A stretch of DNA of 64,000 nt from Deuterostichococcus epilithicus (GCA_033439295.1 JAVTLE010000005.1:1414501-1478500), one strand, 5' to 3'. Positions 11,301-32,848 are shown, numbered from the stretch's first letter. A program made the numbers and translations. Notes: generated by a model not told the origin, from the letters alone.

Positions 11301-14300
11301 AGATTCAGGCGGCTGCACGGATGCACAGCTGCCGCACGGCCTTCCGGCAGCAGCGCTCGGCAGCCGCAGCGGTGCAGGCGGCCTGGCGGTCGCTGGCCGC
11401 TGGCCGCGCCGCCCGGCGGGAGCTGGCAGAGCAGCACGCCACGGCGACCGTCGTACAGGCGGCCTGGCGGGGCACAAGACAGCGCCGGGCGTTCCTCGCG
11501 ACCCGCGCGGCGGCCATCCAGGTGCCTCTTGCACCTCTAAACTCCGAGTTGAGGGGCACATACACAGCTGAAGGGGCTCTGCAGCTGCAGTGTCTGCCGA
11601 CTCGCATCCTGCCCTTCGTACACAGTCGTGAGGTCGAGCAGAAGACGGACTTGGTGTCTCCTTTCGTGCTGCTGAGCATTACCTGGTTTCCACCTGCAGA
11701 TCCAGGCAGCGGCGCGCATGCTCAACGCACAGCGTGCCTTCCAGCACCAGCGTGCGGCAGCAAGCACCGTCCAGGCGGCCTGGCGCGCCCTGGCGGCGGG
11801 CCGTGCTGCTCGGCGGGCGCTTGCCACACAGCACGGGGCGGTGACAGCCGTGCAGGCGGCATGGCGGGGCGTCGTGCAGCGGCGCCATTACCTCGCCATC
11901 CGGACGGCTGCCGTCCAGGTGCTGGAGGCGGATTGGACGCTTCCGCATTGGAGTTGCTGCCTGGGCACAGTAGCAGCGTTGGCGCGACCAGTCTCCAACG
12001 TGTTTTTGTGACACAGAAGACATCGTATCATGGGTTCGACAAAACTGCTTCCAGCCCTGATGTCCGCAAGCGGCTGCGCTTCTGCAGGTCCAGGCGGCGG
12101 TGCGCATGCGCAGCTGCCAGCGCGCCCTTCTGCGGCAGCGGGCGGCGGCGGTCGCCGTGCAGGCGGCCTGGCGCGGCGCGCTCGCCCGCCGGTCGGATCG
12201 CAGCGGNTCGNGGCGGCCATCACGCTGCAGCGGCATGCGNGCGGCTGGCTGGTGCGGCGCCGGGCGGCGTCGCGGCTGGCAGCTGCCGTCGTCATCCAGG
12301 CGCACATGCGCGGCCGGCTTGTGCGCCGCAGGCAAGGCTTCTCGTGCATGCCACGAGGGTTAGCTGCGACTCCAGAACCTCGGCCAATGTCCTGTCACGC
12401 TGCTTGGGACCTTGGGACGGAAAACTTAGTAGGACGACTACGTGACATTCCATCATTGCACATTCGGCGTCCCTATCAGCCAGTCAGGCACCGGGTCTCC
12501 TCCTGCAGGCATGTTTCAGCCGGAGCACTACCATCTGACAACACAGAACATGGCAACTGCAGGTATGCTGCGGCGCTGCTGGTGCAGCGGGCGGTGCGCG
12601 ACTTCAGCCGCGCCGCCCGGCATTATGCTCGGCAGACGGCAGCGGCGCTGCGGCTGCAGGCCGCGGCGCGCGGCTGGCTGGCGCGGCGGCGGGCGGCGGC
12701 GCTGCGGGCAGCAGCGGCGGTGGCGGCAGCAGAGGAGACGTCGCGACGGCAGGGGGCGCTGGCGGTCATTGCGCCATGGGCTGCGACGTTCCGCGAGCGC
12801 GCCCACTTCCTGGCCATGAGGCACGCCCTGCTTCCGAAACGCTCTCCCCACATTGCGGACATCAGTCTCTGCGAGGCGGCTGGGTAGCTGGGTGGTTGCA
12901 GCGGCAGGAGGCACCGGACAGGATCCACCGAATCGACGGTGTCACCCACAAGGGAGGGTTCCGTGTGCTGGGCATGCGCCACGTGCAGGTACTGCACGGA
13001 GACGGGCCCTGGCATTTCCTCTGCTCTCATTGAAGCTCCTGCGCTGTGACCAGAGGCGCTGAGCTCCCCGCTCACTGCGCCCTACAGGCGGGCAGCGCCC
13101 GTCATCCAGCGGCGCTGGCGGCCGCAGTTCCAGCAGCGGGCGGCGGCCGCCCGCACCATCCAGCGCGCTGTGCGGGGCCTGCTGGCGCGCTGCGCCCTTG
13201 CCCGTTGCCAGGCCGCTGCCACGCGCATTCAGGTGTGGTGTTCGATGTCAGAGCGCAGTCTGTCACATGCTGCGGCGACGCAGTGGCAGGCAACCTTGCG
13301 CTTGACTCATGCTTGGCGTGTGAACACCTGTGTGGCACCGCCACTCCGCAGCCTGTCTGCTTGGGCCTGGAATAGTCCTGGGTTTGCACGGCAAAGGTAC
13401 AGACAGTGTCTCTGCACACGGGTGCACGATGACCGGTGTCGCGTGTGCAGGCGGCGGGGCGGGGCGCCCTCGCCCGGCGGCGGGCCGGCCCTCGGCGGCG
13501 GCACTGCGCGCGCGCATCGCCGCCGCGGCGGTGTCGGCGGCCGGCAACCCGCAGCGGCAGCTGGGGGCGGTGACGCGCTCGGCGCTGGCCACTATCGTGC
13601 AGCACGCCGACCTGCCAGCCGCCAGCCTGTCAGAGGTGGGTTCTGCGCAAGGAAGGATGCGATAGAACCGTCCCATGCAGCTTTTGTGCCCCACTTGGAC
13701 ATCCGAGTCTCCCCTGCTGGGCCTCTTCACCGGCTGCTTCCAAGTGACCGCAGGGCCCGTCTGATTGCCAACACGTGACGCTCAGGCTGGGCTGGCGTAA
13801 TGCTGATTGCTGGAACCTACCATCCGCAGGTCACGGCGGCGTGCGGGCGGCTCGCGAGGTGCATGGCTGCGGCGCACGCCTGCGCCGACATCGCGGTCGC
13901 GACCCCGGGGGCGCTGCCGGCGCTGCTGCGGCTCGTGGGTGCCTGCAACCGCAGCGGACCGCATGCAGCGCCGCTTGCCGCAGCCCTGGCAGCGCTCAAG
14001 CCGCTGGCGGCCTCGCGCGACGGCGGCGCTGCGCTGGTGGCAGCGGACGCCGCCGGCGTGCTGGCCGAGAAGCTGCAGATCTTCCGCGACCAGCCGGTGC
14101 GTTGTGACGGCAACGGCCGCAGCTGCAGAAAGCCTGACGGTCGAGGACCCACTGCAGGCGCAGGGGACCGACCGGGCGCTGCTGCTCAGAGGGCTGCGGT
14201 ACCTCAGCTCTATCTACTGCCGCTGCGGCAACAGCGACTGCAAAGTTCATGCTTGGCCTGCGCCGTCGACCTGCTGCCTGTGTCCTGATGCCGGCCGATC

Positions 14301-15376
14301 CCATGGCATGCTCCTTCTGCCGCAGGACACCTTCCTGGCGGTGGCCGGCGTCGCGGCGCGGCTGGTGGCAGAGCCGGGGCGCGCCGCTGCGGTCGCAGGC
14401 AGTGGTGCGACCGTGCACCTCGTGGAGGCCATCGCGAACGTGCTGCACCGCGATGCCAAGCGCAACCGTTTGTACCTGTCCCGCCTGGAGGGTGAGCACC
14501 TCTCTCGACACGACATGTTCCCCGACTTGCGGTACCGGACGCCCGCAGCGCTGCTGCTGCCGGCCTTCTGTGCTGCACCGCAATGCCCCGCGCGACCGAC
14601 TGTAGTTGTTGGTGATCCGCCTGAGAGGTTGGTGGTCCTGGCTCCCGCGCTCCACTCCAAGTTCGAGGCCAGAAACACGTGCCGCCACGCGGGCGAGCTG
14701 CCGGCAAGTGGACAGAGCAGAGCCGGAGCGCTGTAGATGCAGCTGGCTGTTCTGTCTGCACCTGACAAATGCTGGCGCACAATCTTTGGTGATGCCAGCA
14801 TGCCAGCTCTGACCTGATTCGTCAGCTAACATGTCGGGGCTGCAGCACCTGCTGACATGTCGTTGCCTTGAAACCTTTGCAGGCCTCAAGGGCTCGGACG
14901 CGACGGCGCGGCAAAAGACGCTCAAGCTGGTCGCCGGCGGCCGGCAGCTGGATGCTCTCCTGCGCATCCTGGCCGCCCTGGGCTGCCGACCGGAGTGGGC
15001 TGGCCCGGCCGCCGCCGCCAGCCAGGCCGGCAGCGCATTGGCGGCCGCCCGCCGCGCCTCACTGGCGGCGCCGGCCACCTCTTCAGCGCCCACGCCTGGC
15101 TTGACGCCCTCGCCCGGCCGCGGCTTTTGCGGCGGCGTCAGCAACTTTGGCGCCATGGCCACACCCGCGCCGATGACCGGTGCAGCGGCGGGCGGCGGCA
15201 AGGCTGCGTCGGGCGGCGGCGCGGAGGGCATCAGCGGCGCCTGGGTGCCACGCAACTCCATCGTGCGGGATGCGCTGCAGGACCTGAGCAACTACCCCAG
15301 CACCGTGCGCAGCAGCAGACAGCGCACCCGGCGGTGCACCGGCGCTGGCGGTGCGCCTGGCACCGTGCAGCGGTGA
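2378..15376 (+). CDS. ASPM: ASPM / abnormal spindle homologue
   Basis: Microtubule-minus-end and spindle-pole protein of the ASPM/Asp family. Family members focus spindle poles and bind calmodulin through IQ motifs. About 33 exons give roughly 2,350 residues, longer than typical land-plant ASPM and shorter than human ASPM (3,477). Order: a disordered Ala/Pro/Arg-rich N-terminus (one 1,046-nt exon), an ASPM N-box (AFTAWLN), calponin-homology sequence, about 40 IQ motifs, and a helical ARM-like C-terminus. The start is the ATG at 2378 (MADTMQIFAERLD). Exon 1 ends at 3423 in phase 2 and joins the exon at 3634 in the correct frame, linking the disordered head to the conserved body. The stop is the TGA at 15374-15376. 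N bases and three apparent single-base frame breaks fall in the IQ region (about 9347, 12211 and 13490). I read them as probable sequence errors, because the conserved repeat resumes at once in the new frame. Confidence 0.92.
3634..7795 (+). other. ASPM conserved head and calponin-homology region
   Basis: Exons read with consistent phases: 3634-3748, 3905-4012, 4275-4398, 4556-4674, 4894-5034, 5244-5430, 5643-5761, 5951-6061, 6261-6422, 6591-6668, 6858-6978, 7099-7159, 7371-7488 and 7687-7795. Diagnostic pieces are AFTAWLNRVLMP, LVLRRCLLLVLLLD, RLDARLKSSAE, RGEGNILHHLRHAAYRL and HEYDFAVAALACDLRDG. These follow the order of the ASPM microtubule-binding CH segment (GEGN..HL, then EYDF.V.. L..D...G.RL). 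A second CH-like stretch follows (VCGLYNVAVSDFSTSFADG and then VNYYAP). The donor after KSSAE, rather than nine bases later, preserves the family spacing to GEGN. Confidence 0.85.
11181..11227 (+). repeat. 24-bp tandem duplication in an ASPM intron
   Basis: Two adjacent copies of GCATCT(C/T)GACCAAGTAGG plus CTCA lie just after the donor at 11171. No function is apparent. Confidence 0.8.
11303..11918 (+). repeat. Tandemly duplicated 219-nt exons in ASPM
   Basis: Exons 11303-11521 and 11700-11918 are each exactly 219 nt (73 codons), both phase 0-0, and encode closely similar proteins. Both start IQAAARM, carry (A/T)VQAAWR.LAAGRAARR.LA in the middle, and end with a third IQ unit before the intron. 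The exon at 12088 begins with a related unit (VQAAVRMRSCQRAL). This is direct evidence for growth of the IQ array by exon duplication. Confidence 0.8.
13830..15376 (+). other. ASPM C-terminal helical (ARM-like) region
   Basis: Exons 13830-14096, 14326-14491 and 14883-15376 encode Ala/Leu-rich amphipathic helices with ARM/HEAT character (for example GALPALLRLVGACN and VHLVEAIANVLHRD). A Gly/Ala-rich, poorly conserved tail follows and ends SRQRTRRC...TVQR. ASPM proteins have HEAT/ARM-like helices after the IQ array, so this fits the family. The donor CAGCCG|GTGCGT at 14097 and the phase-1 junction 14491/14883 are clean. Confidence 0.7.
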
Positions 15377-15902
15377 CAATGTGGCTTGCGCTGACTGAGG
15401 GAATGCGGCGATTGCCGACTTGCACGGAGGCGGGGCGTGCAATGCAACGGCTTTGCAAGCTCAGTGTTCTCGTTGCACCTTGTCCTGGGCTAGAAGCATG
15501 GTGTTGCTGAGTTGCACAGGAAACACTTTCTCGCAGCACCTACACCTTGTGTCATCAGCTTTGCCGTTGCAGAGTCATCCAGATAACTATATCTGCAGAT
15601 GTGTGTGAGGCATCAGGCGTGAAATCAGGACGTGCACATCACAAGCCAGAGACTAGGTTCGTAGGAAACAGGTTGATGCATGTTTGAGATTCGAACATGC
15701 TTTTAGTTTGCTCCAGCTGACTTGACTATTTTCTCCATCTGTTTCCAGGCCTGTCAACCGTAAACCCTGTGACCTAGACCGTTTCTGCAAGATAACACTA
15801 CTCCCGTACAAATTTTGCATGGGAGCCAACTCGAGCTCAGACGGCATAAATGCGCTGCTCGGCCAGCATCCACATAAAATTCATCATGCCGTGCCGCGCA
15901 CA
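15377..15902. other. Convergent intergenic region ASPM/SUGP1
   Basis: A 526-bp tail-to-tail spacer that must hold both 3' UTRs. It is lower in GC than the flanking exons. No ORF with codon structure or RNA gene is seen. Confidence 0.6.
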
Positions 15903-18843
15903 TCAGTAATAGCTCTTGCGGGGGTTGCCAAGCGGGTTTGGCCTGTGTTTGTAGCCGAGCTGCAAGCAGGAAACACGTCGACATGTCAGACAAACTTCCA
16001 AGACGACACTTGCATCATGCAAACACGAATAGCGCTGCCACTGAGGCCAATGGCAAAGCCTCACCTGCATCCGCTTACGGTACAGCGTGAACTCGTCGTC
16101 TCCCTCCTCTGCCGCGCCGTGCTCCTGCAACACGTGGCACGTAAAACCCTAAGCGCTAGAGTATAACAGGTAGCTGCACTCATCGACGTTGGCCAGCTGG
16201 CTGCACACTGTGCTGCGGCTGCAGACGAGATATGGCAGGGCTCGTTCGAGTGCATGCTCGTGTGCTCCCTGCAGCTCTACGCAATGCTGCGATGCTGCCA
16301 TGCTCAAGTGCACATCAAGGAGTTGCGGGCATCGGGATGTCATTAAGAGTGGCCTGTGCAAGCTGCGTCGCACCTGCTGCCCCAGACCTAGCTTGGTGCC
16401 GGCGCTGGCCGCCACGCCGCTCGCCGCCACCGGTGCGGCGATGCCAGTGTTCGAGGCGCCCAGGCCCTGCAGCGCACCAAACGGACTGACCTCTAAGTCT
16501 TGCATCAGTGGGACTCACCTGTCCTCAAGCCGTGCACCTCAGGGCGATCGGGGTCTTCCTATGACATCCTGTCAGGGTGCTGAGCCTGGAGCTTCAAGCA
16601 CGCGTGCCGATATCACAGGAGGTGCGATGCTCGGTCCGGTGCTTACGGGCCACCACAGCCAGGTGCAAAACAGCATGAGAGGTGCAAAACAGCATGAGAG
16701 CATGCGTGTGGATGTTGCAAGCCGCTGCAGGGTGTCCAGCGCTGCCAGTGGCCGCCCCTTCTGACGGCGCAAATGGGTGGTGCAGGTGCAGTCTGCAAGG
16801 CAGAGCTCGGGAAGCACACCTGGCCCTCCTTCCAGCCCATCTTGGACAGCAGCCTGTGGCCGACGTTGTCGGAGGAGATGCGGTTGCGCTCCTCCAGCGC
16901 CGCCGCCGCCGCCTGACTGTGCTTGTCGCCTGCAGGCGCCACCAGGTTTCTGGTTGGTGTTGGTTCTTTCTAATGTGTGTCAATGATGCAGCGCATTGGG
17001 TGATTGGCATGCCTCAGAGGTGCACAAGCAGCAGCAGCTGCACATCCACGACGCGGGTTACAGCTACTGATGCACCACAGCCTCAATGCGCTGTTGTCTC
17101 AGGGCTCGAAAAAAGTGCGGCTGTGCTTGCGGCAGTGGCCCAGGGGCAAGCGCAGAAGGCGCTCACCACCGGCAGACAGGAGCTTGGCCAGTTCCTCGGG
17201 AGGAATATAGTCTTGCATGTGGTGGCCGCGTGTGCCGTCTGCCTTTGTTATCGACACCTGCAGCATGAGGCTCAGGATGTTTTGCCGCAAGTGCCGCCAG
17301 ACAGTTGTCGTGACGGCACAGTGGCGACCGCCGATCAGCAAGTCGAAACAAGGCTCCAAGGCGCAGCGCACCAGACAAAAGCACTCTCGGGCACAGCAAA
17401 GTCAAGACTCTCTGGGGGTGTGTGTCAGTGCAAGACATCTTGCAGGTTTTGTCGTCGTCAAGGATCCCCGTCAGAAAAATAGGGACCGATCCGCATAGCG
17501 ACGTTTTGTATCATCATCCACAACCGACCCGACAGCTTCGGACTCAGAGGCACGACACGAGGACGCGAGCAGCACTGGCGTCTCCATCTGGAGACGAGAC
17601 AGATAATAAAGCGAGAGGCCTTACCAAAGGCGGTTCATGACAGCGATTATGACGTCGCGACATTCAAAAGGGAACCGGGCGGAAGGGCGAGCGCACCTGG
17701 CGGCGGCGGTCGTAGGACGTCTCGTTCAGCAGCTCAACTTTCCTCTCCTTGGCCACGCGCTGGCGGTCCCGATCCGCTGCCATGCGCGTGAACTTCTCCA
17801 TGACAGCCAGAGAGTCCTCTTCCTGTTTCCTGGTCGCTGCCGCCGCCGCTTCCGCCATCGCGCTGCCACCAGTGGAGTCTCCTGCCGGGGGTTCGGCCCG
17901 GGAGCTCGCTGCGGCCGCCGTCGGCGGCTGCGGCTGCAGTGGTGCAGCTGGCACAGACTGCTGCTGTGGCGGCAGTGGCGGCAACGCTGCCGGTGACTGC
18001 TGCTGCCACGGCTGCGGCTGGGCAGGGGGCGCAGCAGGAGGCGGCAGTGGCGGAGCCGCCTGCTGCAGGTGGGGCTGTGCATACTGCTGCTGTGGCTGCT
18101 GCTGCTCCTGCTGCTGATACGCGTGCTGCTGAAGGTACTGCTGCTGTGGGTGCCCCTGTTGGTAAGCACCATGTTGCTGATGTGATGGCTGCTGCTGCTG
18201 CTGCTGGTGTTGCTGCTCGTACTGCTGCTGGTACTGCTGCTCAGTCTGCTGCAGGTAGGGCGACAGCTGTGGCGGCGGAGCCTGCCAGGGTGGTGCCGCG
18301 GCCGGTGCTGGGGTTGGCCCAGCAGGCTGCACCTGCGCCGGCTGTCCCGCATTGCTAGGCGCTGCGAGCTGGTCGCCTGCAAATGTTCGGCCAGACACGG
18401 TGACGACAGCACCACGGCGACTGCAGCTCGGGGTGCATGGGCGCAGAATCAATCTTGGCATGGGAGTAAACCGAACTGGGTCACCAGCAGCACGCACCTT
18501 TCTGAGCCACGGCAAACTCGTGCACTTTGGCGTCATAATACCGGTAGTCAGCGCAGCTGGGGTCGAATAGGAACCTGCACAGCGGAGCGGTCATATCAGC
18601 TCTGCCCCGCAATCCTTATATCGGTCTGACGGGTCGTCATCAATTGCAAATCATTGGATGTGGACGATAAGCGCTGCTAGACGACCACGTGTTGCGTGTC
18701 CAGCCATCAGCAGCCTGAATCAAGCCCTCACTTGAACGGGGTGTCGCCAGGGTTGCGCTCCTTCGTGATGTTCTCGAAGGCGCGCCCGTTTTTGGCCACA
18801 AACTCCGCCAGTCGCTCCGCCACCTTTTGCACTTCCGGGTCTG

Positions 18844-18883
<40 letters not shown>

Positions 18884-19206
18884 AGCAGAGCCGGCCTCTG
18901 GGGGAGCACCAGCTCATTGCCACGGTCAGCGCACGTGTGGCGTCATGTGCTTAGACTGTCAGCCACTCCAAGGGCACCCTTGCTGGCCGGCCCGCACACA
19001 TCACCAGCAGCAGCAGGGCAGCAGCAGGCTGCACAACCTGTGCGCTGCTTCTTGGCGACGACCTCCTCGCCGTCGCTGTCGCTGTCCTGAGCGAAAGCTA
19101 TTGGCAGTTTTGGCTTTGCTGCGCCCAGGCCGAAGGCAAGCTTTGGCTTCGTGGCTGACCGCTTGCTGACGCCGCCCAGCGAAAACTGGAAGCCCCCGCC
19201 ACTCAT
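15903..19206 (-). CDS. SUGP1: SUGP1 (SURP and G-patch splicing factor)
   Basis: Nuclear pre-mRNA splicing factor. In animals SUGP1/SF4 works in branch-site recognition through its G-patch and a DEAH helicase. Minus-strand exons with consistent phases: 19206-19038, 18897-18732, 18574-18498, 18376-17697, one near 17270-17166, then 16929-16820, 16466-16374, 16124-16065 and 15959-15903. In order: start MSGGGFQFSLGG, a polyproline run, a SURP module (VAERLAEFVAKNGRAFE, then FLFDPSCADYRYYDAK), a long Gln/Pro-rich linker, HHMQDYIPPEELAKLL, and a G-patch split over two exons (NVGHRLLSKMGWKEGQ, then GLGASNTGI). The C-terminus has LYRKRMQ and ends YKHRPNPLGNPRKSYY. The IPPEEL box, G-patch and YKHRPNPL tail identify SUGP1 specifically. 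The exon near 17.2 kb is less sharply bounded, and one more exon between 17.3 and 17.7 kb is possible. Confidence 0.9.
16661..16698. repeat. 19-bp direct tandem repeat in a SUGP1 intron
   Basis: Two consecutive copies of AGGTGCAAAACAGCATGAG. Intronic, no evident role. Confidence 0.75.
18851..18882 (-). repeat. GGC/GCC trinucleotide run encoding polyproline
   Basis: An uninterrupted GGC run on the plus strand is read as about 11 prolines near the start of SUGP1 exon 2, just before the SURP module. It is a candidate length-variable microsatellite inside coding sequence. Confidence 0.8.
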
Positions 19207-19925
19207 GATTCCAGAGCTTGCGGCGAAGAGTGCGGGGCAGTACAGGTGCTGTCGCCTCCTGCGAGACGCTGTCTGGTGACACCGACACAAGTCAGGCACA
19301 CGCGCGCAAATGGTACCCCGAGTCACACAACACAGATGTTTCACAAAAGCACGGTTGTGGCGCCCCAGCGGGCGATGGCCAACGCGAGAGCAGCAGACTT
19401 GCCTGCTACTTCCTGGGCTGCCGCAATGGAAGTCGCTGCACGGCTCAAGAGCGGGCTGAATTGCTCAAACTGCAACAGAAGGCGCACTGCACCCTGCGCA
19501 GCGCAGTGACATCTCGTTATTGCACAGCAGTGAGCGGTGCAACGCATTGCCGAAAGTGTCGAATATGAGTCTGGGCTGATTCATCAAGCGAAGGAGCCGT
19601 GCGTTCAGCGGGTCTGAGGTCCAGGTTAGGGACGTCATTGACACAACTTCCTGAGCTGCCGGGCAGCGGCTGCCTGCCGCCCGGCAGCCCGGGCGCGATA
19701 GCCGGGGGCTGTGGAGGTTGCATCCGTATGTGCAGCGTTTCGCTGCTGCACACCGTGCCACCAGGCAGCTGCTCAGACGTAGATCCACCAACTTGAGTGA
19801 ATTTTTCGCTGCACAGCCAGGCCTAGGCTGCAGGCGGGCGCAGCGCATCAGCGCCGCAGCGCGACCGCGGGCACAGGCCCGGCAGCTAGCCGGCCGGCGG
19901 GCAGTCGCTGCCGCGGCCCGCCAGC
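19207..19925. promoter_or_regulatory. Divergent promoter region SUGP1/RPB2
   Basis: A 719-bp head-to-head spacer between the SUGP1 ATG (19206, minus) and the RPB2 ATG (19926, plus). It must contain both 5' UTRs and promoters. No convincing TATA box or third gene was seen. Confidence 0.55.
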
Positions 19926-30293
<10,368 letters not shown>

Positions 30294-30974
30294 GTAGGGG
30301 CCAGGTGGTATCAGCTCTGCGGCTGACTGCCGCCTCATGGAGACTTCTGCCTGCGACCTCCAGACGATGTTGACCCTGCCGTTCAATCGAGTGGTCTTCT
30401 ATCTGAGGAACAGACAGCAGAATGTCGTCAGGCTGCTGCTTGCATGCAGCTGCACTTGTAAACGAGCTGTAGCAATCTGGTGTGTCCACAAGGACTAAGA
30501 GTAGGGGTGTGTACCTGTTGAAACAGCCGGGGGCCTGACGACATGAAATCATGCAACCGGATGTGGGCCAACGTTGGCATGTGACATGTGCCGTCAACAA
30601 ACAGTGACCCTTTGGCCTGCTGGGTCTTGCAAATCCTGTTGGTTCCAGCCTTCGCTGCGTGAATGTCACCCAAACCTGTCACGACGCCTTCGTGAGCATA
30701 GGTATCTGCGGAGGCTGCGCTATGATGCTAGAGCAGCCTATCATTGCTGCATCAAGTCACCACCAGCTGCGACATGGCTGCGGTGTGCTGGCTTCACAGA
30801 AGCACTCATCACACTGCAACGGCACTGGTGTCTGTTCCGCCATGTGCAAGCGGCTGCTGATACACTGGAGTAATGGCTTAATGATACATTGCGGCTGTCT
30901 CTCTCCAATTGGCCAAGCCGCCAGACACTCGACCGCAGTGCTGCTGCCGCTACCGCTGTGGGGCGCTTAGGAAG
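30294..30974. other. Convergent intergenic region RPB2/SPX gene
   Basis: A 681-bp tail-to-tail spacer, AT-richer than the surrounding exons. It holds both 3' UTRs and nothing else recognisable. Confidence 0.6.
30457..30461 (+). terminator. TGTAA polyadenylation box for RPB2
   Basis: TGTAA lies 164 nt after the RPB2 stop codon, a typical distance for the chlorophyte polyadenylation element. Confidence 0.45.
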
Positions 30975-32848
30975 TCAGGAAGTCAGCAGCGCCTGCTCGA
31001 TGCGCCGGCGCTTTGGCGGTGACGCCGACGGCGGCAGCACCGTAGATGGCGTGTGAGCCTTTTCTCCGAGCTCCTGAGTGTGGTGAGACAGCAGCACCGT
31101 CACGTATCCGAGAAACTCTGGCCAATGACTGAAGAAATTTCATGACGTCATCAGCTCAATGTGGGAAGAACATTTTCACAGCTAGTCACCTGCCACATGG
31201 AGAGCGCAAGCTGGGTGCGCTTCAGGATGTCCGCCTGGCTGCGGCTCCTGCTGGGGCTGCGCGTTACGCTCGAGCCCGCTGGCGCCGTCGCCCGTCGCTT
31301 CGCCAGACTGCCGTGTGCCAATGCGGGAGCCGCCGCATCAGCGGCCGAGGCTCCTGCACCTGCCTTGCCGGCGGCCGCGCCTGCAGCGCTGGCGCCTGCA
31401 GACGCAGCGTTGGCGCCTGCTGACGGTGCCCCGCTTGCGGCTGCGGAGGAGGCTGCGGTGGCTGCCGATGTGCTGGGGGCCACACCGGCTGCGCTCGGCG
31501 CCGTCAGCGGCTGAAGTGCCGCCTCCACCTCGTTCACCAGCGACTCGATGCACGACGTCGAGTAGAACGGCTTGCATAGGCACAGATGGCGGTTGAGACA
31601 TGCTTCTGAAACTTCTCCAGCATGCAGTGGATGCGGCCATGTTGCATTGAGCGGCAGCATGGTACACACTCAAGGTAACAGATGCGTCAATGGGACCTAA
31701 ATTTGCCACTCTGGGGTACGCGAATTCTGACGCACAGCAGCTGCATCAGCCGCACCTGGTGCAGGGCATTGGCCAGATATGGGGCCCGCAGAATGTGGTT
31801 CCGGTTTAGTTTGTCGTGCTTCTTCAGGATCTGCAGCAGAGGCACATCGTCAGCGGCTGGGACCTTGTATTCTCCAGAAGCTTTGTTGCGACACGTCAGC
31901 ACCTTTGGCCAGCAGGGCACCCGAACACTGCAGGGTGAGAAGCGGCACCTTCACGAGACCTGCGTAGTTGAGCGTGCTCCAGTGCAGCAGCAGGATGAGC
32001 TCGCCTGCACAAACCATGATGTAGGATGAGGCTTCTGCTCCGTGGCAAGAGGCAGGAGTGCACCGATTTCATGGCAGTCACGATGCAAACACCACAGGGT
32101 GGGTATGGGAAGGCGCGTGTGGGAGAATGAGGAGGAGGGATGGCAGAACTGCACCGTGGAAGTGGACAAACGCAGACTTTGCAGCAGCTGTTTCCTGAGG
32201 CGTCTGTGCGGCTGCCAGCTGCTCTTGCAGGAACGACAACTGGATGATGGCGTCTTCCTCCGCATCGATGAAGAATGCGTTGAACTTGGCCAGGTCCTGC
32301 CGAGTGGGAAAAAAGCCTGCTCCGTTCCTCGACTCTCGAGAGTCGCAATGATCACGATGCCTCTGCAATTTATCTGCAGCAGCGGCTCAGCAGCAGATTT
32401 GGCACTCGCGATGGCAGTGAGGAGCCACCTCGTTGAGCATCGACACGAAGGCGGCCTCCTCCGCCGTCAGGTCATGTGCCTCTGTGCTGGTTGTCTCGGC
32501 TGCGGCTGCGCTGCTCAGTCGGTCCGCTGCTGCCGTGGGATCCGCATCATCGGTGTGGCTGGCATGCGACCCTGCTGCCAGCAAAACAAAGGCATGGGCA
32601 ACAGGCTGCCGCAGCTGTCACAGGGGAAGATACAGCAGGTTTCGCAATGGTTCTTCATGACTTGGTCACCGCGAGGAAAGCATGTGCATGCCGTGGGCAC
32701 CTTCGGCGTCCTGGCTGAGCACATGCGCCATGACCTTCAACTGCTTCTTCAGCGCTCCGTAGCGCACGTACAGCGAGGCGGTGCCGTCGTGCTGCTGTGC
32801 ATCCTCCTCCCCGGCGACGCCGCTCTTCAGCAGCTTGTTGAATTTCAT
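30975..32848 (-). CDS. SPX-domain phosphate-sensor protein
   Basis: SPX domains bind inositol pyrophosphates and report cellular phosphate status. Exons: 32848-32701, 32574-32429, 32296-32155, 32004-31949, 31830-31756, about 31584-31191, and a last one ending at 30975. The SPX domain is spread over the first six: MKFNKLLKS, then YGALKKQLK, FNAFFIDAEEDAIIQ.SFLQE, LHWSTLNYAGLVK, ILKKHDKLN (the basic KKxxK inositol-phosphate surface) and FYSTSCIESLVNEVEAAL. The C-terminus is Ala-rich and then Ser/Arg-rich, and ends with SPPKRRR, a possible nuclear signal. No EXS, RING, VTC or transporter domain follows, so this resembles stand-alone SPX1-4 regulators of PHR transcription factors rather than XPR1/PHO1 or NLA. 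The donor and phase of the last junction are uncertain. The partner is inferred from the family only. Confidence 0.87.

Larger units (their letters stand above)
7997..13635 (+). other. ASPM IQ-motif array (about 42 units)
   Basis: Exons about 7997-8208, 8428-8534, 8676-8901, 9112-9611, 9772-9882, 10049-10201, 10386-10880, 10973-11170, 11303-11521, 11700-11918, 12088-12343, 12563-12883, 12902-12988, 13088-13232 and 13451-13635 encode units of the form (A/V)(I/V/L)QAAWRG..(A)RR.(F/L). I count about 42. IQ motifs bind calmodulin or calmodulin-like light chains and form a long helix. Most introns here are phase 0 and sit directly after the Q of the motif (CAG|GT), so many exons carry whole repeat units. 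Nine ambiguous bases fall in this array. Confidence 0.85.

Noticed and set aside
13996-15291. A 431-codon open frame on the minus strand opposite the ASPM C-terminus
   Set aside because: High GC content keeps several frames open. The plus strand has splice-consistent, family-matching exons here, and the minus frame has no recognisable domain.
17641-18380. A plus-strand Ala/Cys/Gly-rich gene
   Set aside because: It is the complement of the Gln/Pro-rich linker of SUGP1, whose flanking exons match the family.
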